36,574 nucleotides of DNA from Chrysochromulina tobinii (lineage: Eukaryota > Haptophyta > Prymnesiales > Chrysochromulinaceae). Position 1 is the first letter of the stretch. The number at the start of each line of letters is the position of its first letter. Below are positions 28,795 to 36,574 of this stretch, piece by piece. The notes under the pieces were generated by a model. That model had not been told where the DNA came from. It made no database searches and worked only from the letters and a program-made list of their open reading frames with translations. The translations under genes were made by a program, and so were the position numbers. Location: positions 1 through 36,574 of the forward strand of contig JWZX01002989.1 of assembly GCA_001275005.1 (NCBI GenBank), given 5' to 3'.

Positions 28795-28848
28795 AGGTGT
28801 TGTGTGATCTTGAGTTTGAGTTACAAGGTCCTTTGTGATCTTTGAGTT
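28795..28848 (+). repeat. Subterminal direct repeat, right copy
   Basis: Right partner of 27761-27813, inside the hAT element. Confidence 0.9.
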
Positions 28849-28915
28849 GAGTAACTCATACATGTGCCTGTGTGATCTTAACTCATGAGTTATTCCTGAA
28901 TCAAGCCATGCCCTG

Positions 28916-29112
28916 GAGCGCACCCCACGCCGGGATAGCCAGGAGGACAACAACGAGACCGCCTCGGTTCAACACGTCAATATCGCTCGACCCACGAGCC
29001 AGCAGCCACGAGGGCCCACTGGCAAGACTTGGCAAGACACTTTGTGCTGAACCTTTGCGGCGTCGGCGTCGTCGGGCGGCAAGCCCCGGTCACGTGTGGC
29101 AGCATCTGGCTC
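28916..29112. other. Flank of hAT element and 3' region of the 417-aa gene
   Basis: Begins with the right target duplication GAGCGCAC (28916-28923). No gene seen in the 197 bp. Confidence 0.5.
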
Positions 29113-30509
29113 TCACTCGAGGTCAGGCCAAGAGCCAGACTTCTTCTTGAAGGTCGCCTCACGCAGTCCGCCCGAGTCGACAGACCATGAGCCCAAGCGC
29201 AGCTGGGCATTGGAGCCGCCCACCCTGGCGCCTCCCTTGCTCATGGCGCCATAACCGCCACGACGCTCGGCGGTGGCGTCCGCATGGGCGGATGCCTGCG
29301 CGGGATCAAGAGCCGGCTGCGGCTCGGCATCGTCATCTGACGAACTCGGCCCGTCGTGGATGGCGAGTCGATCTGCGCGATCTGACGATCTCGGCCTTAA
29401 TCTCGGCCCGTCGTGGATGGCGAGTCGATCTGCGCGATCTGCGCGATCTGCCATGCCCAACACGGAGCCCATCATCATGTTCGAGGACGGTGCGAGAGGC
29501 AGATCCGCGCGCTGTGCAAACCCCTGAGCTTTGGCGAGCGCATCCAAATCGATCGAGAGCCGATGGCTGTCTTCGGCCTGGTCCTCGCACGCCATCCCGA
29601 GAGCACTCAGGCCCCCGGGGTAGCCAAAGCTCATACGATGGTGGCTCACTGCATGGAGCTGATGGCTGCGCTCGACCTGCGAACCGAGAGTAAAGGTGAC
29701 CAAAGGTGAGCAAGGGTGAGCAAAGGTGAGCAAAGGAGGGTTAGAGAGTCAGACGGGAGGGGAGGGCCAGGTGAGTGGCGAGCCAGCATGAAGGGTCAAG
29801 CGGGCGGGTGGCGACTTGCCTGTAGGATGAGTTCCTCCATCAGCAGCGCCACCGCGCCGCCTGTGTCCTCTTCGTCGCCCGCAGGGCCGAGATTATGCCA
29901 TGGTTGATCGGCGGCGGCGAGCACTGTCGCGAACCCTACCGATGATGGTGTTCGACGCCCGCTCTTTTTGCGAAAGGTGGCGTCGCGCATGCCGCCCGAG
30001 TCCGACCACGAGCGCACGGCGGCACGCGCCGACTGCGGCCGCTCGTCCTCGTCGTCATCGACCTCGAGGCCGGTTAGCTGGCGCGCAAAGTTCGCCGACT
30101 TCGGCAACGCCTTCTTCAGCGGCAGCGCCACCAGCAGTCCATTGCTGCTGCTGCTGCCGCCGCCGCCGCCGCCGCCGACGCCGCCGCTACCGAGCTTGCC
30201 GTAGCCACCGCCGCTCTTGACCACCGGTTTGGCTAGGCCGCCGTAGCCACCGCGTGCTGCCACAGGCCGCTCCGTCGCTGGTGCAAGCGCCGCCGCCGAC
30301 GACGGAGCGATTACGTCCATCTGCATAGGTGCACAATCGCCCGCCTTCACGTCCCTCGAGCCAGCGGCTGCGGCCGCGAGAGTGCTGCGGTTGGAGCGCG
30401 GGCTCGCCTCACTGTTGTAGAAACTTTCATGGAAGGAGCACTTGGGCGCCATGTGGGAGTCAACCCGCGCCTTGATGGCTTGCTCGGCAGGAGACTCGTG
30501 CCCGACCAT
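29113..30509 (-). CDS. 417-aa protein with duplicated SDSGG-ATF-KKSG motif, function unknown
   Basis: CDS complement(join(29113..29676,29820..30509)), starting at ATG 30507-30509. Each exon encodes one copy of a motif: RGGYGGLAKPVVK...SWSDSGGMRDATFRKKSG in exon 1 and RGGYGAMSKGGAR...SWSVDSGGLREATFKKKSG in exon 2. The motif ends each domain and in exon 2 is nearly C-terminal. Other parts are low complexity: a Gly/Ser run in exon 1 and two DRADRLAIHDGP repeats in exon 2. The Ser/Thr next to basic residues suggests phosphorylation sites; no enzyme fold or membrane segment is seen. The conserved motif is not one I can name. Divergent from the FAD enzyme across 111 bp. Joining the two frames rests on in-phase splice sites and the shared motif; two separate genes are less likely. 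Confidence 0.65.
29345..29443 (-). repeat. 57-bp near-tandem repeat in the 417-aa gene
   Basis: CTCGGCCCGTCGTGGATGGC starts copies at 29345 and 29402. In the minus frame they encode the two RADRLAIHDGP units. Confidence 0.9.
29677..29819 (-). other. GC-AG intron of the 417-aa gene
   Basis: 143 nt, phase 0. On the minus strand the exon ends CTACAG and the intron begins GCAAGT, a textbook GC donor, ending TTCGCAG. The interior has four GGTGA(G/C)CAA(A/G) units on the plus strand (about 29694-29742). It lacks the CTGAT decamers of other introns here. Confidence 0.75.
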
Positions 30510-30620
30510 TCATCAGCAGCAATCACAAATCCGCACGCGATTTTAGTCCAATGGAGCTCAGAAGGATTGGCTGAATTGTATTCTGTGGTTCATTCAAAAC
30601 TTCCATATTGCAAGCAATCA
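30510..30620. promoter_or_regulatory. 111-bp bidirectional promoter with two CCAAT boxes
   Basis: CCAAT at 30548-30552 and ATTGG (CCAAT on the other strand) at 30566-30570 lie in the middle of the gap between the divergent 417-aa and FAD genes, one box facing each gene. The region is AT-richer than the neighbours. Confidence 0.5.
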
Positions 30621-33214
30621 ATGGTGTTCTCTTTGGTTGCCCTTTGCAGCGCCTTCCTGGCGCCGCAGGCGCCACATCGACTGCCACTCGTTACGCCTCT
30701 AGCCGCGACCGCAGCCATTCGACGTGCTGGCGCCATCGTTCGCATGCGCACGCTCGAATGGCGCTTGTTTGGCGTTGAGGTGCCAGTGCTGGAGTCTGGG
30801 CCTGACAACCTGCTCAACGTGTCGTCGGCGCTGCATCGCGCGGTCGCCCAGCAGCTCAGTCTGGAGCCGGAACGGCTGCCCATCAACAACGTCCACCTCG
30901 TTCGCCAAAGCCTCGACGCGCGGCCGCGTGGAGGGCGTCGCGGCCGCAGCGGCTCAGGGGACAGCGACCGCGACGTGTGCTGGTCGCACGTTGTGGACGT
31001 GACGCTCACGCCCGAGCAGGCGAAGCGCATCAAGGCACAGCCCGGGCGTATCATGCCATCTGCGGAGGAGCGTGTCGCGCCTTTCCTTGTGCCGCCGCCA
31101 CCAAACCAGGCTCTGGACAAGGCGAGCGCGGGTGGCGCAGCAGCCTCCTCGGCGGCATCGCACGTGCTCGTGGTGGGCGCGGGTCCGTGCGGCCTCTTCG
31201 CCGCCCTGACCCTCGCACGCGCGGGCGTGCGCGTCACGCTCCTCGAGAGAGGCAAGCCAGTCGAAGAGCGAGGTCGGAGCATCGGAGCCTTGATCCAGCG
31301 TGGGGTGCTCGACCCAGAGTCCAACTTTTGCTACGGCGAGGGAGGGGCGGGTACGTGCTCCGACGGCTAGCTTGATATGCTCGCGCTTGAGTGCGCCTCG
31401 GAGTGCCCCTCTGAGTGCGCCCGATGGCCTCCACCATCAGGTACGCCATGCCGCCCTAGTTGCCACTGATTGTGATTGATTGCCACTGATGGCCTCCACC
31501 ATCAGGTACGTGGTCCGATGGCAAGCTCACCACACGCATTGGTCGCAACTCGGCGGCCGTGAGGGCGGTCCTGGAGACCTTCGTGCGCTTCGGCGCGCCA
31601 CGTCGCATCCTATACGACGGCAAGCCCCACCTTGGCACCGACGCTCTAGTTAGGTTGCTCAAGCGCTTTCGACAGGAGCTCCTCGGCTTCGGGGCGACAG
31701 TGCGATTTGATTCACGCGTGGATGAGCTCGTGCTCGAGGCGGGTGGGGGCGCGGCGGGGGGGGGAGCTGCGCTCGAGACGGGGAGGGGCGCGGCGGCAGA
31801 GGCACGGGTACGTGGGCGCGTGCTCGGCGTGCGTCTCGCGACCGGCGAGACCATCCTTGCCGATGCCACCCTCCTCGCCGCCGGCCACTCGGCCCGTGAG
31901 CTGTATGAGCAGCTCGTGCAGCTCGGGGCATCGGTGATGCCCAAGGACTTTGCGGTGGGCTTTCGAATCGAGCATCCGCAGACGACGATCAACCGCGCTC
32001 AGTATGGGCCGATGGCAGACTATTGCGAGGACGGTGGCAAGGGAGCTCTACCGCCCGCTTCGTACCGCCTCACAACCACCGTCGCCGAGGACGCCGAGGG
32101 TGGCGACGAGGGCGGCGTCCAGCGCGAGGGTGAGGCCAAGGTCAGTCCCATCAACAAGCTGCGTGGCGGCAAGCCGCGCGGTGGCAAGAGGAGCACCGGC
32201 CGTGCCATTCACACTCCTCTTGCCATTCACACCGGCCGTGCGAAAGCACCCAGTGGCGAGGGCGGTGGCGGTGGCGGCGGTGGCGGTGGCGGCGGTGGCG
32301 GTGGCGGCGAGGCCGATCCCCTAGCACGCGGTGTCTACTCGTTTTGCATGTGCCCGGGCGGTCAGATCGTGCCCACAGCCATTGAGCCTGGACGTCTCTG
32401 TGTCAACGGCATGTCGTATTCGAACCGTGGCTCCAAGTGGGCCAACTCGGCCGTCGTCGTGTCCGTCGGAGCGGCCTTCGGCGACTTTGACGGCTTTGGG
32501 CAGGCTGGCGACGCATCCAAATTAGGGCAGGCTGGCGACGCATCCAAATTAGGGCAGGCTGGCGACGCATCCAAATTAGGAGGTACCCAAGCGGCCGATG
32601 GCGGGGCGACCGCGCCGCCCAAGGCCCTGCCCTCTCATTTGGATGCGACCCCTGTGACCAACGCGCCACCGGCCCCGCTCGCCGGGATGTGGTTTCAGGA
32701 GGAGATGGAACGGCGCGCGGCCCTCATGGGTGGCCCCGGGCTCTTGTGCCCGGTGCAGCGCGTCTCCGACTTTCTGCGTGGCGAGATTTCGTCTGCACCG
32801 CTCCCGCCATCGTCGTACCGGCGTGGCGTCGTGTCGGCGCCGTTGCACGAGCTCTACCCCGCGCCCATCACAGCGGCCATCCGGGTGGCCCTCCGCCGTT
32901 GGGGCCGGTCCATGGAGGGCTTTGACGGCGACGAGGCGCTGCTGCACGGCGTCGAGACCCGCACTTCGGCGCCCGTCCAGATCACGCGCCACGCGCCAAG
33001 CTGCGAGTGCGTCGGGCTGCCCGGTCTCTACCCGGCAGGTGAGGGTGCTGGGTATGCGGGCGGGATCGTCTCCGCGGCGGTCGACGGCATGCGAGTCGCC
33101 GAAGCGTTGCTTGCGAGTGGAGCATTGCGCGCCGAGGATGGCGAGGTGGCCACCGTCGCCGGTGGAGGCACCGTCACCACGAGCGCGACGGGCGGCGACC
33201 GCGACTACGACTAG
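30621..33214 (+). CDS. Plastid-type FAD-dependent oxidoreductase (COG2509-like dehydrogenase)
   Basis: CDS join(30621..31350,31506..33214), 812 aa. The ATG at 30621 gives MVFSLVALCSAFLAPQAPHR, a signal peptide whose cleavage region has AF-AP, the phenylalanine motif of complex-plastid targeting, then a basic transit-like stretch. An N-terminal domain (TLEWRLFGVEVPVLES to SHVVDVTLTP) precedes the Rossmann FAD site VLVVGAGPCGLFAAL at about 182-196. After it come GEGGAGTWSDGKLTTRIG across the splice junction, FGAPRRILYDGKPHLGTD and the closing GLYPAGEGAGYAGGI at about 748-762, the order of FAD-dependent dehydrogenases of the COG2509 group. Low-complexity insertions interrupt the catalytic domain: a Gly run at about 495-513 and three GQAGDASKL repeats at about 574-601. 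Substrate unknown. The upstream in-frame ATG at 30429 overlaps the neighbour's coding region and is unlikely. Confidence 0.85.
31351..31505 (+). other. FAD-oxidoreductase intron with duplicated exon sequence
   Basis: 155 nt, phase 1. Bases 31350-31367 (GGTACGTGCTCCGACGGC) match 31505-31522 (GGTACGTGGTCCGATGGC) at 16 of 18 positions: the left copy now serves as donor, the right as coding DNA. Inside, GATGGCCTCCACCATCAG followed by GTACG occurs at 31423-31445 and 31488-31510, so a second acceptor lies at 31440; using it brings an early stop. Confidence 0.9.
32498..32578 (+). repeat. 27-bp tandem repeat, three exact copies, in frame
   Basis: Units begin at 32498, 32525 and 32552 with GGGCAGGCTGGCGACGCATC and encode GQAGDASKL. 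Identity of the copies implies recent expansion. Confidence 0.97.
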
Positions 33215-33531
33215 CCATACTTGAAGTCTTCGGAACGCTACCGGGTAGGTCGATCCGCGCCGCGACGGAGGGGACGCGATGGAGGGCGCGCGCGAGGCAC
33301 GTGGCGAGTTGCTGCGCGCGTTCGCGCCCTGGACCGACTCGGTCTTCTGTGTACAGTACGACCGTGCCCCGGTATTTGCGCCGGTATCGGGTATGCTATT
33401 CGGTAACTACACCAATCGCAAAGGCGCGCACACGGCAGGGACATGCGTCTTCCGTGACTCTGGCGATTCATTTGCAAATGGCATCGGACATAGGCAGCAC
33501 CGTGCTGCTCTGCCTCGGGCTCGGGCCCGGC
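33215..33531. other. Convergent 3' region, no gene seen
   Basis: 317 bp between the stops of the FAD enzyme (+) and DAW1 (-), presumably 3' UTRs. Contains GCATTTGCAAATG-like sequence near 33470 and a GGGCTCGGGCCCGG tract near 33518-33531. No domain in the small frames. Confidence 0.5.
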
Positions 33532-35072
33532 TCAGCACTTCCAAATGCGGCACGTGTTGTCCTTGGAGCCGGTGATGATGGTATCGCCCTCGTAGTTAAA
33601 GGCGGCCGAGAAGATCTCATCCGTGTGCCCCTCGAGCACTTGCATGCAGTCGCCACTCTCGACATCCCAAACGCGGCAGGTGCGGTCCGACGAGGCGGTG
33701 ATGATTTTGTTGCCCTGCGGGTTGAAGGATACCTTCGAGATCTCTCCCTCGTGTCCGATTAGGATCGCTTGGCACGCGCCCGTGGTCGTATTGTACACAC
33801 GCGCCGTGCCATCGGCCGAAGCAGTGACCAGCCGCGTGCCCGCCGTGTTGAACGCCACATCGAGGATCTCGTCATTGTGGCCGCGCAGCGTGTGCAGACA
33901 CTCGCCCGAGCGAACGTTCCACACCTTGCACGTGCGGTCGATCGAGCCCGAGATGCAGAGCTCGCCTGTGAAATCGAACTGCGTCGACGAGATCTCACCG
34001 CGATGGCCCGCGAGCGTCTGGAGGCACGCGCCCGTGCTGCAGTCCCATACTTTGGTGGAGTGGTCGAAGGAGCCCGTGATGATCATGGTGCCCGCCGTGT
34101 TGAAGTTGAGCGAGACGATCTCGGCCGTGTGCCCGAGGAGTGTACACATCTCCGTGCCATGCGCCACATCCCACAGCTTCGCGGTCGAGTCCATCGAGCC
34201 CGTCGCCACGACCGTGCCCGTCGGGTCGAAGGAGAGGCACACGATCTCGGTCGTGTGCCCTCGCAGCGTCTGCAGCAGCTCGCCGGTCGACGAGTCCCAG
34301 ATCTTGGCCGTCTTGTCAAACGAGCCCGTCACCACCTTGTCACCGAACGGGTTGTTGAACGCGATCGCGTACACCACGTTCTTGTGCCCTTCGAGCGTCA
34401 GGAGCTCCTCGCCTGTCAGCGTGTTCCACACCTTGCACGTGCGGTCGTACGAGCCGGTGATGAAGCGGTCGCCGCTCTTGTTGAATGCACAGTTGGTGAG
34501 CGGCAGGATGTGCGCGCGTAGGATCTTGAACAGGTAAAAGTTCTGCGGCAGCTCCGAGGTGTCGATCTTGTCGATCCTGCGCCCCGCGAGAGAGGAGGGG
34601 GGTGGTGAGGCCGGGAAGGCAGCCGTAGAGGCGAAGCGAGGCCGTGGCGGGCTGCAGCGTCGGCAGCGGTGCGTGGCGGCCACGGCGGGCTAGCGCGTGG
34701 GCGCGGCGGCGTGTAGGCAGAGGAGGCGGTGGAGGCGGTGGAGGCTGCGGGCAGAGGTGGGGAGCGCGCACAGCTTGTAGACGAGCTTGAGGAGCTGCGG
34801 CCGGCGGTTTTCGCTGATGAGCGGTTCGGTCCGGATGATCTGGCTGACGAGGGCGTCGACATCCGTGTTGGGGGCGAGCGTGAGCAAGGGGATGTCCTTT
34901 TGCAGCATCTGCACGAGAGGCGAAGGCGTGGGCTCGTCAGCGCCGGGGCATGCACGAGAGCGCAGGAGTGTGACTCGGCGCGGATCGCGCGCGGCGGCAC
35001 CTCGCCATCCTTTTCGTACTCGAGGATGATGCCTGGGGGGTAATAGCGCAGCAGGAAGCGCTTGAGCTTCAT
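33532..35072 (-). CDS. DAW1: DAW1 / ODA16, dynein-assembly WD-repeat protein
   Basis: CDS complement(join(33532..34576,34772..34908,35001..35072)), 417 aa, the usual length. ODA16/DAW1 links outer-arm dynein to intraflagellar transport, so the organism very likely makes motile flagella. Exon 1 encodes [20 protein letters not shown], the family's conserved N-terminus. Exon 2 encodes [20 protein letters not shown] and the following helices. Exon 3 continues [20 protein letters not shown] and then WD40 repeats (each with GH, a D in the turn and a KxWD-type end, e.g. [11 protein letters not shown]) to the end, [12 protein letters not shown], forming a beta-propeller. Introns are GT-AG. Frames across exons 1-3 only join correctly with these splice sites; upstream in-frame sequence before MKLKR has no homology. 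Confidence 0.93.
34577..34771 (-). other. DAW1 intron 2
   Basis: 195 nt, phase 2. Exon 2 ends TACAAGCT, intron begins GTGCGCGCTCC and ends GGGGCGCAG. Pyrimidine-rich towards the acceptor; no decamer repeats. An in-frame reading through this intron gives the Ala/Pro/Arg-rich leader seen when exon 3 is extended upstream. Confidence 0.8.
34909..35000 (-). other. DAW1 intron 1
   Basis: 92 nt, phase 0. Starts GTGCCGCCGCG after GATGGCGAG and ends CTCTCGTGCAG before ATGCTGCAAAAG. No decamer repeats. Confidence 0.85.
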
Positions 35073-35229
35073 CACGCCAGCGGCGCCGACGATAGAGCGT
35101 TGGCCCGCGTCTCGCGGCGCACGGTCGACTGCGCTCGGTTCGTCACGAGACTTTGCAACGAGTCTTGTAGCTGACGAGCAAACATCTCGTCTTCCCACAG
35201 CTCGCGGAAGCAGAAGTGCGTCCACAGCC

Positions 35230-35691
35230 ATGGTAGACGAGGGACAAGCGGCGGCCGATGCCGCCCCGCCAGCGGCGGCCCCCGCGCCGGATTGGGACGC
35301 CGCCGACGCGACCGATGGCCCGACCGATGCCAACCTGGGCGCGGACAAAACCGCCGGCGGCGATAGCTCAGTCGACTCGCCCCCCATCGGCCTCGGCGCG
35401 CCCCGAGTGGAGGGGGCCGCCAGGGCGCCTCCACCGGTCCGCTCGGGGCGGCAGGGCAAGGCTGACGAGGTGCCCGAGCAGCGCCTGGTCACCCGAACAG
35501 CGCCCGCTGCCGCGCTCCCGCGCGGTTGTGGCGGGCGGCCACGGCCGTTGGCAGTGCACCCGCGGACGCGGCGCGCTAACCCAGGCATCCTCAAATGGCG
35601 TGGTAGGTCAGGCGGCTTGCAAGCTGCCGTACGCCACGACACTGTGGTTACTCGACGCCGTCGCTCGTCACGCGACGGCGGCGTCGAGTGA
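35230..35691 (+). CDS. Possible small Ala/Asp/Pro-rich ORF
   Basis: 153 codons from ATG 35230 (MVDEGQAAADAAPPAAAPAP, then an acidic stretch and basic C-terminus). Its composition changes halfway and no domain is seen. It runs divergently from DAW1 with 157 bp between ATGs. It may be a first exon, or chance in GC-rich DNA. Confidence 0.2.
   Translation: MVDEGQAAADAAPPAAAPAPDWDAADATDGPTDANLGADKTAGGDSSVDSPPIGLGAPRVEGAARAPPPVRSGRQGKADEVPEQRLVTRTAPAAALPRGCGGRPRPLAVHPRTRRANPGILKWRGRSGGLQAAVRHDTVVTRRRRSSRDGGVE
35650..35689. repeat. Hairpin with ~15-bp stem
   Basis: ACTCGACGCCGTCGC pairs with GCGACGGCGGCGTCGAGT across a 7-nt loop, with one small bulge. Lies 40 bp left of the long inverted repeat. 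Confidence 0.85.
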
Positions 35692-35729
35692 CTTATTCTG
35701 CGTTCCCTTTCGGGGGGCGCGCCAACGGG

Positions 35730-35903
35730 CGCGTCTACCGACAGTGCAGACAACGCCCGCAGCGGCCCCGGGAGCCCTGTACAGTGCGTTTGCGCCGCAG
35801 GCTGCTACGCGCACTCCCACTGCCAGCAAGCGCGTGCGGAAGCGTGCGGCTGCCGCCCGCCGCACGCTCGCTGGCTGCGTGTGCGCCGCAGGCTGCCGCA
35901 CGC
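35730..35903 (+). repeat. Long inverted repeat, left arm
   Basis: Starts CGCGTCTACCGACAGTGCAG and pairs with the sequence ending at 36574. About 100 nt (35730-35830) match with only a handful of differences; the rest matches with small indels around GCGTGCGGCTGCCGCCCGCC. Confidence 0.85.
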
Positions 35904-36385
35904 CGCACGCCCGCCTAACACCCGCCTAACCCGACCCGTCTGTCGTGTGTGCAGGCTTCAGCCCGAGTCCGAAGTTGTGCCTTATAGGGCGGGAGCGAGC
36001 CGCGGCGCGGAGAGGCGCGGAGAGGTTACGTTACGTTAGTCCGACGGTCGCGGTTCCGATTGGTCGGGCCCGGTGACCGGTGTACGTTGCAATTTGCATG
36101 GCGCGATGGCGGTTTTAACACGATGCGGTGTATTGGTGAAGGCCGGGCGAAACGCGGGTTCGGTCAGCGTTGCAGTGTTCGGTCCGCAGCGCGCGCCAGC
36201 GGGCAGACCGGCGAAATACGAACCACTAGAGACACACACACAGCCAACCTATCTCTTTGGCGGCGCGACCGCCCCCAGTCTCTAAGGACTAAGCGCGCGC
36301 GACCGGGCCGCGACGCCGCCGCAGGACCGCCGCCGCGCCTCTTCGCGCCACACGCTCGCCCTCGAAGGCAATGCCTTCGACTCCG

Positions 36386-36574
36386 GTGCGGCAGCCTGCG
36401 GCCGCACACGCAGCCGGCAGGCGTTAGGCGGGCGGGCGGCGGGCGGCAGCCGCACGCTTCCCGCACGTGCATTGCTGGCAGTAGGAGTGCGCGTAGCACT
36501 GCCTGCGGCGCAAACGCACTGTATCAGGGCTCCCGGGGCCGCTGGGGGCGTTGTCTGCACTGTCGGTAGACGCG
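36386..36574 (-). repeat. Long inverted repeat, right arm, cut by window end
   Basis: Reverse complement of 35730-35903, ending CACTGTCGGTAGACGCG at the last base. The repeat may extend beyond the window. The arms flank about 480 bp with no visible transposase. Confidence 0.85.

Larger units (their letters stand above)
27689..28915 (+). mobile_element. hAT-superfamily DNA transposon, internally deleted
   Basis: Perfect 19-bp terminal inverted repeats: CAGGGCATGGCTTGATTCA at 27689-27707 and its complement at 28897-28915. Perfect 8-bp target duplication GAGCGCAC at 27681-27688 and 28916-28923. CAGGG ends and 8-bp duplications are hallmarks of hAT. The 1,227-bp length is too short for a full transposase; only a C-terminal fragment remains (28480-28743), so it is non-autonomous. 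Perfect duplications and TIRs suggest a recent insertion. Subterminal regions are rich in GATCTTGAGT motifs, possible transposase-binding sites. Confidence 0.93.
35073..36574. other. DAW1 upstream region, no confident gene
   Basis: 1.5 kb to the window end. An Ala/Asp/Pro-rich open frame lies at 35230-35691 (+). Further right are a strong hairpin and a long inverted repeat, with GC-rich sequence between the arms and no recognisable domain. Confidence 0.5.

Noticed and set aside
30429-30620. Upstream ATG for the FAD oxidoreductase
   Set aside because: It would overlap the first exon of the divergent gene and hide the signal-peptide start at 30621.
34416-35753. 445-codon minus-strand frame spanning the DAW1 5' part
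   Set aside because: It contains DAW1 exon 1 in frame but runs through intron 1 and then reads exons 2 and 3 out of frame; the spliced three-exon model explains the homology fully.
1-36574. Bacterial or viral origin of the window
   Set aside because: Spliceosomal introns, Rpt6, Gemin2, DAW1 and absence of operon spacing all indicate a eukaryotic nuclear genome.

Overview
The window looks like nuclear DNA of a eukaryotic alga, most probably a haptophyte or close relative with a complex red-derived plastid. It is GC-rich with widely spaced, independently promoted genes on both strands. It has spliceosomal introns (GT-AG, one GC-AG), a 26S proteasome ATPase, a Gemin2-like splicing-assembly factor, a flagellar dynein-assembly factor (DAW1/ODA16), a GARP/Myb factor, multi-copy AP2-like domains, and proteins with signal-plus-transit-type N-termini. 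The haptophyte call is inference from family habits and was not tested by search.

Layout. 87-1880 (+): protein with three AP2-like domains. 1881-3977: gene-poor, repeat-rich. 3978-6476 (-): 832-aa protein of unknown function with a large acidic/Ala-Pro tail. 7059-8723 (+): seryl-tRNA synthetase-like protein whose motif 2 and 3 signatures are eroded. 9204-10406 (-): Rpt6. 10937-22624 (+): a seven-exon gene for an NLR-like protein of about 3,600 residues (NACHT-type NTPase, LRRs, Roc-COR GTPase, CxxC pair, C-terminal ADP-ribosyltransferase fold) with one apparent frameshift. 23501-24859 (-): GARP factor. 25204-26352 (-) and 26442-27536 (+): membrane-anchored thioredoxin-like [2Fe-2S] protein and Gemin2, divergent over 89 bp. 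27689-28915: a hAT DNA transposon derivative with 19-bp terminal inverted repeats and perfect 8-bp target duplications. 29113-30509 (-): two-exon protein with a duplicated SDSGG/ATF/KKSG motif. 30621-33214 (+): plastid-type FAD-dependent oxidoreductase. 33532-35072 (-): DAW1/ODA16 in three exons. 35073-36574: no confident gene, plus one arm and most of the second arm of a long inverted repeat cut by the window end.

Two things stand out. First, the giant gene joins a sensor-type NTPase, LRRs, a Roco GTPase and an ADP-ribosyltransferase effector in one polypeptide, the layout expected of an innate-immune or self/non-self receptor; its NACHT Walker A lysine is threonine while its Roc P-loop is intact. 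Second, many introns here are built from decamers (CTGATTGCCN / CTGATGGCCN), often end in a shared module (CTGATGACG...GATTGCCTCC...TCATCAG then GT), and carry copies of the last 11-18 nt of neighbouring exon sequence. This looks like ongoing intron gain by a repeat-bearing, introner-like process. A solitary copy of the module, bracketed by a ~30-bp duplication, sits at the 3' end of the 832-aa gene.
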